Source of the DNA: Acanthaster planci
Taxonomy: Eukaryota > Echinodermata > Asteroidea > Valvatida > Acanthasteridae
DNA length: 64,000 bases
Assembly (NCBI RefSeq): GCF_001949145.1
Contig: NW_019091610.1
Span: 288,916-352,915 of the forward strand
Reading direction: 5' to 3'
This document shows, piece by piece, positions 48,861 through 59,600 of the stretch; the first letter of the stretch is position 1; the number at the start of each line of letters is the position of its first letter. The notes under the pieces were generated by a model. That model did not search any database and had not been told where the DNA came from. It saw only the letters and a program-made list of their open reading frames with translations. Made by a program: the position numbers and the translations under genes.

Positions 48861-51800
48861 ATCATGGACTAAAAGTGAAGACACGGTACAGATGTTAGAA
48901 AACCAAGTTCAGTGTGCACGTCCTCAAAACCTTCTTTTTCCCATAAAATCTTTCAAACTACTGATGCATTGTGATTTTCCATATTAGCATAGCAATATTT
49001 GATGATTTACCTTACAACCATACTTAAAACTTTGCAAATCCTTGACACACCATTGATGTCCTCAGGAGGTCAGCGTTTCCCTTGGCATTGGAGCACAAAA
49101 ATTTGTGGTTTTGTGATTTCAGATCTTGACAGGAAGTCAGTAAAACCTGATGGTTAAAACCATTTCAAACGTCACTTTCTGATGCATGATTGGCTTTAAA
49201 TCTCCAGGAATCTTTTTCAATATCCTTCTCTGTCCGGAAACCAGTGACAGAACTCCCCCCTCCCACTAACAGAAGTCTCTGCCCCTTAGATCACCCCTTT
49301 CAAATTGAAAAAGTCTGCACATGACTGCTGCTTTCCCAGCACCCTTGGAAACATTGGTGCACCCTGGGTGTCCCTCTGCAGAAATTAATTTGAAATTACC
49401 TGTATTTGGGAATTTTCTGATAAGCAGCGAACTGAAATCCACTGAAAGCAAGGTTCAATGCATTAAATCATGGAACATGAAAAAAGTACCTGTATGTGGG
49501 ATTTTCGTTATATCTGCTCTTCAATTTTCTCAGGAAAATAAAATAGATAGATGCGCCTCTGCAGTATGTGATAATACAGTTGGCCATTGTTTACCTAATT
49601 TAAAGTTTTGTTTCGACTGTATACAATTGTTAATCTGTTGATTATTTATATTGTTTGTGTTTTATAACATGGATGATGTGGTATTTTTTGTACTTGTACA
49701 TTTTCATAGATACTCGAGTCTCAAGAAGAAAAATTTTTGTTATAGATAAAACTAACTGTAGTCTCCCTTTCCAAAAAATTCTATGGGAATTCCACAATTC
49801 TATGGGAATTGTGCATTTTACAACTTACAAGATACAGCTTAATTTCATGGATAGTAAGACATGTTCAAGTATTCACATGTAGAAAGAGTTCACTGGATTT
49901 CAATACTTCTTTGCTAATGTGTAACTTGAGCTTACCTCATTTGGTGGATTCAATTATAAAGAATATTTCTGTATTTTTTTTGAGAGAGAATATTATTCTG
50001 GAAAGACTGCCTTAAATGATTCTCAGAATAACAGCCGAATTTTGAGTGACAGAGTGCATGCAAGACGTCCTTAGCACCGAGGAGAAACGACCCCTCAAGC
50101 CTTTTTCTTTTCCTGTGTGAGTGTGTGTGGTACTTCTATAGCCCCCCCCAAAAAAGAAAGAAGCTACCCAAAAAGTACAACATGATCTTGAAAATGGACA
50201 GCATAAAGCACAAAGTGGTAAAAACATCTTAGAAACATTTCACTTTTGATGCGAACACGCTTCGGACCCCTTGATGTATTTACGAAAGCCGACTTTTTTT
50301 TTCCAAATTATTTATCGGGGTCCTACTTACCCTTACAGCCTTGCTTAACACCATGTTAATCCACGGAATATAGCCAGGCATCAAAAGAGTTCCTTTGTTT
50401 CGTGGATGAGGGAGGAAAGCCAGAGAGCATGGAGCAAAAACCTCCTGGCGCAGGAGAGAATCAACAAACAACTGCACTTGCAAATGGCCCGGGCTGCGAT
50501 CAACCCTGAGTCACCTGAGTGGCAAGAAGAGAGCACCACTTTACTCACGAGCCACCCGTGCCACTGCTAAAGGTGCAGACATGACCAATCCATGATCATA
50601 TGAAAGTCTGTGCGCCCATGTAGAACTAGCATCTGATAAACATCTTCTGAGATACTCCCATGGCACTCCTCCAGCATGAACAAATGCTGGATGCAGTAAT
50701 GCAGGATGCTGGGCCAAAGCAGAGCTGGGCCCAGTCAAATTGAATAATTCGATGTCAGAATAATTTACTGGTTGTTCCAACTGAGCAAGAAAAATGATCA
50801 ACATTAAAATTATGATCATAATAACTTCTCACTTTTCTGAACAACCACATGGACTGCTTGCTGCGAGAAATGATCAATTTCTCAACAAATTAAAAAATGT
50901 GAAATGCAACTCTGATACCAAAGAGTGGGAATTTTCTCTTTATTTTTATTCACCATCATTTGATTTCTAAATACTCAATAACAGGGAACAGTAATTAGAA
51001 ACCAAGTAACTAACCTACAACTGATATCAATACAGCAAATATTTGAATGTTTAAATTTGAATATCTGAATATTCAACACGGCCTTCACTCTTGACCTGCA
51101 AGGTCTTCCAAACCATCTTAATAGTTACTACATGGAAGCAAAATGGTCAGCTGGGAGGCTGCATTCAAATTGTTTGGCTGCGGCTTGAATTACACACGAC
51201 TCTGTTGGATCTGCATGGCTGCAGCCACTGGCCTGGACTTGTGTGTAATTTTTAAGCCATAGCCAAGTAATGTGGACATGGCAAAAGTTGGTGAACAGCC
51301 AAATTGTCAGGCACTGCATATTTCTTGGGACTGGTTCCCACCTTCATGTTTGCTTAGCACATACATACATGTAAGGAGCATCTGCTTGATGGTCAAGGAT
51401 TCAATCTGCCCAAAGCAGGACCAATACACAACACAATTTTCCTAGTACTGGAGCCTCCTTTGGTGGGAACTGCACTTTGCTGGTTCACAACCCACTATGA
51501 TAAGCATACGCTACGATCGGATCCCTACACCAATATGATGGACACTCCCCACCAACATGGACCTTTTCAACTGATCTGGGGTCGCTTCTGCCCAAGGCAG
51601 ACAGTTCAAGGGTTCATCGGTCCAAAGGTTCAATAATTGGATTGCACAAATTTTTTACAACCAGAGTTCATTAGAAAATCTGGTGCAATGGACAAAAGAT
51701 TCCTTAGTCCAAAGGTTCAATAATCTATAGATTTTTTTGTCCAAAGGTTAGATAGCAAAAATTTAGAAAAGTTCAGTTTATCAATTCTAAGGTTCAAAAG

Positions 51801-52187
51801 ACCAAAAACCAACACAACATCAAATAGTCCCGAGGCTCATTAATCTGAACAGCACCAACAATTCAAAAGTCTGAATTTGGCTCAGACCCATCTTAAACCA
51901 TTAATATTTTATTTTTTGACAATACAAGCTTGTTGTTGATTCCCGTCTACTGAACCTTTGTAGGATTTATAAACAGTAATCTATTTTCAGACCAGTGAAT
52001 CTTTGGACTAATGCGTTGTCGGACCATCAAACCAGAAAATAAACCTTCAGACAAGCAAACCATCAAAATATAGGACCTTCACACTATTGAGGGTTAACCA
52101 AATAAACTATGGACATTTGCAGCTTACCAGCCCCATGAAATCAAGCCCTGCTAAAAGGCAAGGGTACAAGACAGTCCAACATTAAAC
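48861..52187. other. Gene-poor region between trehalase and MRPL40
   Basis: Convergent 3' flanks: trehalase ends at 48860 (+) and MRPL40 at 52188 (-). An AATAAA at 49537-49542 could end the trehalase mRNA; TTTATT at 51908-51913 could be the MRPL40 signal on the minus strand. From about 51600 to 52060 the motif GTCCAAAGGTTCAATAAT and variants recur irregularly, a worn tandem repeat. No coding exon was supported. Confidence 0.5.
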
Positions 52188-55100
52188 TCATTTGTACTGC
52201 TTGGAAATGTCCACGTACTCCCCGTCTGGGCTGGTCTTGGCGTAGCCAGGGATCGGGGGTGTGTATGTCGGCCCCGTTACCTCAAACGGGAAGAGGCCCT
52301 GGTCCACCTGGACGGCCTGCTGGTAGAGCTCCTCCGACTCAGCCCGGAGCTCTCGCAGCGCCTTCTCCTGCGCCTTGAGGAGGTCTCGGATGCGTTGGGT
52401 CTCGGCCACGTGCTCCTGGAACTTGTGCCGGGCCCAATCCTTCTGTAGCAGCGCTCGTCTCTCCTGCTCTTCGTAGGTTAGGTCTGGGGCCTCTCGCTTC
52501 CTGCACAGGGAAAGGACAGATTGGTGGAGCCTCTCTAGCAAGTACTGCTTGATTCTGGAATCCCAACTTCCATCCTGTTTTCAAAATTGTCTCTGACATT
52601 TCATTTGATTCTTATCCCTTTTGTTTTTGCTCCAATTTTGCCTTTTGCAATAACGAATGAAAACCACACAGAACCGATGGAATTACAGGAAATTAAATCA
52701 CTGCATCACGGAAGACAGACTCATACAAGGAACAAAGCTTGTTTCCTACCCTCCCCAGCCAATCTTTTCCACATGAAAACCGGTCCTCGACAGTTTGCGT
52801 GCTTAAAAGTGTATGGAGGAGTGCGTTGCCATCTAAGATACCTACATTTGCATGTAGCAATTTCTGACTGCCTGATGGAGAGATGATACTTTTTTGAATG
52901 AGCGGCAATCCCCCTTTGGCACCTTAATCCGCTCCGAGCGGAACGAAAGAGGGCGTGTTTTTGGTACTTGCCCCATAGGCGCGCAAGTATATGCGTATTT
53001 GACGCGGAGCACACTGAGTACTCGGTCATGTGGAAAGAATACCGTGAATTTATCACGGCAACTTTGTGTCAACTACTTACATTGCATGCAATTTGTTATG
53101 TTTCCAGTTTTTGACGACACTGTGGTAAGGGTGGATTATCTACAAGTTTCAATGATAAGGGGAAAATTTTTTAAACGTTTTTCAAATTACACGTAACTTC
53201 CCACCCTCAACAGTCACCAGTCCTCTCTGTTGGCCTCTTGGGTCATGCTTGAACAAAGAACAAGGGAGGTTTGTAGAATATAGCGGTAATAGGTAAAAAG
53301 GTGTTTTGGTTTGGACGGTAACAGCAATAATGACATTGAGAGTGACGGTCATTGTGCTGATGAGAGCGGTGAGAACGGTCACACTAGCATTGGAGTCACC
53401 TGTCCTGAAGACAGACCAAAATCACCGAGGACAGGCTGTCTATACAAACCTTCCAATACTGGACAAAGTTTTAAACTTGATGAATTAATCTTGAGATTTC
53501 AGCCAAAGCACTGGGTACAATGGCAGCATGGGCTCAGACGGCACCAAGGGGTGTCAGTGTCGCAAATGTTGCTGGGAGCGGACGGGTAGCTTTTAATGTT
53601 GCCTGGGGGAAGGATTAGGCAGAAACCCTGCATACTGACGACAGTTTCACGATTCGCCCTCCTCACCTCCTCTCGTCCAGGAGGAGCTTCTTGTCCGACC
53701 TGAACTCCTCGATGGGCTTGAGCTCGGGGTCGCCCATCTTGAACTGGATCTTCCGCATCCTCTTCAGCATCCTCTGCTGCCTCATCATCTCCAGCTTGGG
53801 ATCAACTCTCTTCTTCTTCTTTGGCGGCTCCGCGCTACCGACAGTAAAAAATATCACAAACCAAACCACTGCAAATGTGGCAGCCCATCACCATTCTGAC
53901 TGATGAGCAACTACCAGCCCAGAGAAATGTCACCAAAGTAACCGTTTAAGTTTAGGAGGCCTCAATTTACTGAGATGGAATTGAAGTCTGATCATACATG
54001 AAATCTGCAATATTCAGCATGTATTAATTAAAGAAGTATTCCCCTCCAACAAATAAACCAGTTCCCATATTGATCATAATGTACAAAACATGTTATTGCA
54101 ACTGATTTTGTATATGGTTTGTTCATCAACAATCTGCCTGTTGGTACGACCAAATATTCGGATATTCGATCAAATAAAAGGTCTGATATTTGAATAGTGA
54201 ATTACTCGAATTGACTCAGCCCTACCCAAATGAACTGGTTCCCATTGCATTTTGTTGAGAATCTGGTTCTATGCAACAACTGTACATTCATATGCGACGT
54301 ATCATTTGGATTCCATCAATTTTTCAAGAAACTTATTGTCTTCTGTTCAATTCTGTTGCTACTGTTAGATATGGCAGAGGAGACAGAGATCTGGTGACAA
54401 GTAGGGTAACTTCTACTTGATCCGCAGTGGCCACACTTACCACAATAGCTGTGTTGCTCTGAAACAAAGAGGCCCGTTCATTGTGGAGAAACTCCTTGCT
54501 ACATTGGTGCATAGGCAAGAGATTCTGCAATGACAAATCAGAACATGTTTATAAAATATTACAAATTTGCTAGTGCTGCGGTGAGTAAAATGCATGTCAT
54601 GACACATCATGTCTCAATATGACACATCACGTCTCAATATGACACATCACGTCTCAATATGACACATCACGTCTCAATATGACACATCACGTCTCAATAT
54701 GACACATCACGTCTCAATATGACACATCAAGTCTCAATATGACACATCATGTCTCAATATGACACATCATGTCTCAATATGACACATCACGTCTCAATAT
54801 GACACATCACGTCTCAATATGACACATCACGTCTCAATATGACACATCATGTCTCAATACGACACATCATGTCTCAATATGACACATCATGTCTCAATAT
54901 GAACTGGCCAAATTAATTCTGCTGAGTAGAGCTGCCACAGACTGCCGGTAGAACTTTGACGTCACAGAGGTAACGTGTCTGCAACCAAATGTTAATTGTT
55001 CTCAGGGAAAGCTGAACTGGTCAAGCATGTCAGGTGAAACTTTGGGAAGATCTTTGATCATTTATGATTTACAGATGTATGGTTTTTATGTAGTTGGGGA

Positions 55101-56374
55101 TACTCGGAAGTTGGACACAATAGGCCTACGCAGAAATTTGCACCTGAGCACAAATTCCACTATTGTGATAAGGTAGATGTGTTTAATAAAATGACATGAA
55201 TGAAGTTGGTTTCAATAATTTTACACATGTAGGAATATATTTCAGGTCATACTGAATACATGTACGGGTCAAGATTAGCACGCAGGCCAAAAATCTTGCC
55301 TTCTCTATTGTCACATTTACCCCAGGCCATTTGAGAGGTAAACTGGTACACACAACTGTAGGTAAAGCATTTAAGAATTTCTATTAAAAATTGTTATTTC
55401 AATCACAGAAATCATGAAGCCCAGGCCCCCTTCTTTAACAATCATACGTTACTTCTGAGTGATAGCTGATTACAACATGGATGTGACAAATATTCACCAG
55501 TCAGCCTACTGTCATGACTGTTTCAATGTTTATAGAAAATGTCATTTGTAATAGTACTACAAGTACACGGACGTCGCTCAAAAATATCAGCCAATACTCA
55601 ACAGCAACGTCCATTGTTAGGCCTACCCTGCAGAACTGTGGGGTTCGTCGTCCGCCGTGCTCATGCATTCGTGCATGGAGGATTTCTACCTCGATGGTTC
55701 ATGGGAGTGCAGCCATTGCGGCGGACGACGGAACCCACAGCAGTAGCCCGGGGAGTCAGGTTGGTGTATCCAAGTGTTTTTTTTTCCTGCATTCTACCTC
55801 TGCAGTCTGGGTTCGATTCCCGGCTCGGTCCACATGGATTGGGTTTTCAGTCCCTACCGATTCCGTGGGTTTTACCCAGAATAATCCTCTGAGGTTTTCC
55901 TCCCACCTCTGAAACTCCAACTGCTTCTCATTTTAGTGTACCTGAGTCTTCAAGTAGGCTCCTATGATTGGTGCATGACTTACTAAGTGATGTTAGAACA
56001 ATGGAAGAAGAAAGACACAAACATGATGAAAGACATGAAAGAAGAACCTTACAGTTTACAAGTTAAGTAGGCTTAGGCCCAGGCCTCCAACTGACAACAG
56101 TAGGCTGTAGGGCCTAGGCCTACAACTTTTGTACAACTAGGCCTAGGCCTACAAGAAAAAAAGTTAAATATCTTGGCCTAGGGGCCTACTATGAAAACAT
56201 TTTTTTTATACTAGTTTCATATCTTTTGTGTAAAGGGCGTCAAGCATGTCAAGTGATGTCCGCATGTGAAACTCTTTCCCCAAAGGCTAAAATTTGTCTT
56301 GGCCTAAGCCTACACCATGGCACGTACCTCAAAAAATGTGAACGGCAAAGTGCCGCGGCCGTGGACGTCGCCAT
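52188..56374 (-). CDS. mrpl40: Mitochondrial large ribosomal subunit protein L40 (mL40)
   Basis: Structural protein of the large mitochondrial ribosomal subunit. Minus-strand exons: 56374-56328, 54458-54441, 53834-53667 and 52500-52188; 181 aa. All three introns are phase 2 with GT-AG ends. The last two exons carry the family hallmarks: a KKKKRVDPK basic stretch, KPIEEF, LTYEEQERRALL, a helical charged middle, and LFPFEVTGPTYTPPIPGY near the C-terminus. Exon 1 encodes MATSTAAALCRSHFL, a plausible mitochondrial presequence (Ala/Ser-rich, basic, no acidic residues), and ends at a strong donor (GAG/GTACGTG). Exon 2 is only 18 nt. Exons 3-4 are certain; exons 1-2 are inferred from phase, splice signals and presequence character. 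The protein is somewhat shorter than the human one (about 206 aa), the difference being N-terminal. Confidence 0.9.
52925..53023 (+). repeat. GC-rich dispersed repeat, copy 2
   Basis: In MRPL40 intron 3. TAATCCGCTCCGAGCGGAAC, then CATAGGCGCGCAAGTATATG and GCGGAGCACACTGAGTAC; matches 14703-14819 read on the minus strand. Confidence 0.8.
54601..54900. repeat. 20-bp tandem repeat, 15 copies
   Basis: The unit GACACATCACGTCTCAATAT repeats 15 times with only C/T/A variation at the tenth base and one change near 54860. It lies in MRPL40 intron 1, close to the micro-exon. No spacers, so not CRISPR. Confidence 0.98.
55636..55935 (+). mobile_element. tRNA-derived SINE with a preceding hairpin
   Basis: In MRPL40 intron 1. 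A clear RNA polymerase III B box, GGTTCGATTCCCGG, at about 55809-55822 is followed by a non-tRNA body (CACATGGATTGGGTTTTCAG, GAGGTTTTCCTCCCACCTC). Immediately upstream, 55636-55657 and 55719-55740 are nearly perfect inverted arms (CTGTGGGGTTCGTCGTCCGC and its complement) around a 61-bp loop. A shorter relative of the B-box part lies at 58813-58880. The A box is degenerate. Noncoding. Confidence 0.75.
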
Positions 56375-56660
56375 CTTTATTTCACATCTACGACTGTGTC
56401 ATTTCACATGTACTTCCCCCGGCATCGGCAGGTCATCGGTTCACGTGGGATGGGGGCGTGAAAAATTATTACATCATGCAACAGCCGTCATAAATTCCTT
56501 GTCAACAAAAATGGCGAGGGAAGCCGTCACCCTGCCAGCACCGCGACCGTTGAAAGAATATTGTGGAATTACCGCTTCTGTCACACAGAAATGCTTCTGT
56601 TTTTGAGATGAACTTAGTATGTAGATGTGAAAAGGCGGTAAATGTTAACTTGTTTTAACG
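56375..56660. promoter_or_regulatory. Bidirectional promoter of MRPL40 and the CCDC191-like gene
   Basis: 286 bp separate two divergent start codons. There is no TATA box in a suitable place for either gene. It contains AAAATGGCGAGG at about 56508, a YY1-like motif typical of TATA-less housekeeping and mitochondrial-protein promoters. Head-to-head spacing this short normally means shared regulation; that is inference. Confidence 0.65.
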
Positions 56661-59600
56661 ATGGCAAGCAGAAATGCCGACTTATATCGTTGGAAAAGGT
56701 GGTCCACAAAAGACACGCCGGGTGGCAGCACGAATTCGAATGCAAAAGTATGTACACGTCCTACTAATATACGTACTGTATTAATTTAACCATGATGCGT
56801 GTGTCGGTAAGACTAGTTCCATCATATACATCACTAATTTTCCCTTGCAGTTTCTACTAGCCATCAGAAAGTGATAATCCTAGGCCTAACATGTTCTAAA
56901 AAATCAAATTTAGCTGTGAAAATACAGACAGATCAATAACTGAAGAAGTCATGGTAGGCCTAGTAGTAGTACTGGTAGGCCTAATGCGCGTGACAGTATA
57001 ATCACAATGTCCCTAATTTCGCCACCTATTGTCAAGTTTGATTGGTTTTTACAGAATAGTCAGTTGATAGTGTAAGTGGCGAAATAAAGGACCTGGTGAC
57101 AACACGGATTACGGTCTCGCATGTAGTGATTAATCTTGATACATGTAGGCCTATTACATTGATTTCTGAAGAACAATGGCAGAGATTTCATCTCACATGT
57201 TGGGGGGGGGGATGATTTCTGAAAGGTCAGCCTTGCGCTGAGTGTGACATGCCACGTGGCCCAAAGTCCCACTTTAACCAAAACCTTAAAGGGGTGCACA
57301 TAAAATCAGGGACTTGAAAAGTGGGGGGAGGGGGAAGGATGATGATATTGGGGTGCATTACCTTTAGCACCCCGTTCCTATTATAAGGGAAAAATTCTAC
57401 TTTTTCAAAATAACTTATCTAAAGGAGTTATTGGTGATGTTCTCTTTCATATCAGAAAGAAAAAGGAACAGGCTTTTGGTTTTGAGAGAGATTTTTGGGT
57501 AAAACGGCAGCCAACATGACTGCCCAAAAAGAGCTGTGAACGCCAAATAAGCGAATGTAGTCTGGTTCATTGACCTGGATGGAGATTTGTTTTGATGAAT
57601 CCAAAAAGCCTGAGTCGGGTAACCAGACGAAAAACAAAAATAGCGTCATTCGACTGAGTGGTTGTCTTTGCCAAACTCGGCTTAGAAGTTTGAAGTTTTC
57701 TTGCTTACATGTAAATATTGTCAAAATTTACCTAAACTAGGCCTATCAGGATCGAGAATGCTTCCTTAAGGTCAAAATGTTAGTTTGAGAAAGTGGACTT
57801 TGTTTCTTTATTACAGGAACAGGGTGCTAATGGTAATGAACCCCATAATATTGGTAATCCCCTCCTCCCTCAGTCAAAAAGTGGGGGGGGGGGGGCTAAG
57901 CCTATATTTCCTCATTCCCCAGAATCTGAACCCATGATGAAGAAGGCTTTTGTTTGGCCCAAGATTTGGGTCATTTGGGGGACAGTTTCAACTGCAGTGC
58001 CATCATAGTTGGGCTGGCCCAACTACAGAATAGAATGCCAGTGTGTGCCATGCCATGTCTTAATTTCATTTCTTTTATTGGTAACTTGTACTTGCATTTT
58101 TTAATGAATTTTGTCAGGTCCGAGCTGCATAAACTACATGTAGGAGATGACTGAGAAATTTTCTATAGAAGTTAGCTACATGTAACTATAGTTTGGCCGG
58201 TCCAGCTTGGCTGGCCGGTTGGGGCATAACACAATCAGGTAGCCTCATCAACCATGTCAACAAATTGTACAGCAAGGTCAACTGATCGTGCTGATCATAC
58301 AGCAAGGTGAACTGATCATGATGATCATACAGCAAGTTCAACTGATCGTGCTGATCATACAGAAATTACACGATCCCAAAGCTTGACCAATCACACCCAT
58401 CTTGCCGTTTGCACTGACTGAATGTACTTGTACATGTACTCAGCAAGTGCTTTGTCGGACTTGGGCCAGTTGACACCGTGGAAAAACTTAATCTGGATCT
58501 GTGCTCATCCTGGCAACTGGAAACTCTTCAGATTCCACCTGCCAAACTCGTCCAAACCACCAGATGGGGTGCCCAAGATACAGGAGTTGATGTAATATTG
58601 GTAATTGCAACAATGTCAGCATAACTTGAAACATTGGCGCACTAGTCTTATCTGTCCTTTCTCTGTTGAATGCTCACGAGATTCTGTTTGTATTGATTGT
58701 TAACTTTCACACAGAAGAAGACGCAAGCCCCAGCAGCTGATGACATTCAAGAATGGATCAAGGTAGGCAATCTAATTATGGACAGCACAGGTACGTGCAG
58801 TTGAACACAGAAAGCGCTCGCCTCTATGCCTATGTTGGTTGAGGTTCAATTCCTGGCCTGGACCATATGTAAGGGGACGTTCCGGGACCTTGAAAGAAAT
58901 GTTGAGCAGACTGGATACAATGTACCCGCCAAAGAGGTTGATGGAAATGAAATATCAACATCACATTACTTTGTTGTGTTATTTTAACTTACTGGCTTTT
59001 TGAAAAGTTGTTAACTAAAAAGGTTAACCACTCCCTACTGGGTGGATTTTTCTTGAGCGGGATGAGATGACGGGACCTTTTCAAGATTTTCCGTTGTCAA
59101 AATTCTTCAAAAATTCATGTGTTCATTTACTGGATGTTTACACCCACACAAACAACTGTCTGGTGGGTACTCTATTCTGACAGGCAACCTTCATTGACAT
59201 TCAAGTATTCAGTCCAGGCCTGCAGCCCTGTAAAAGAGAGCCAGAATTGTGAGGTGTTGCATAATTTCCTTTGTTCCGGTGAATGCCAGTAGCATCTTTT
59301 CATACGCAGCTGGATTAGCGAGCTCTGGCGCTGTGTCGCTCATCAATGGGGCCCTGGAGCCCTTTTGTCCGCGGTGCTAATCCGAGGGCACGTTATGCCC
59401 AAAACAGTGGTATACTGTTTCAAAACAGTGCCGGATTACCTTCAAAAAATGGAAGTCGAAAAATGATCGCAATTCCCAGCAGCAGGTCCTTTGTTCCAAG
59501 TACAGTCTTTTGTTAACACAGACCAGCTCTTTTGTCCAAAACCAGGACCCCCGGCAGGAAGTGGTCAATAAACCGGGAACTACCGTAATAGACAGGAATA

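Noticed and set aside
53291-53589. Acidic open frame DGNSNNDIESDGHCADESG in MRPL40 intron 3
   Set aside because: No acceptor/donor pair, no match to MRPL40, and opposite strand; composition alone is not evidence.
54601-54900. Regular 20-bp repeats resembling a CRISPR array
   Set aside because: Units are directly abutting with no unique spacers, and the genome is eukaryotic.
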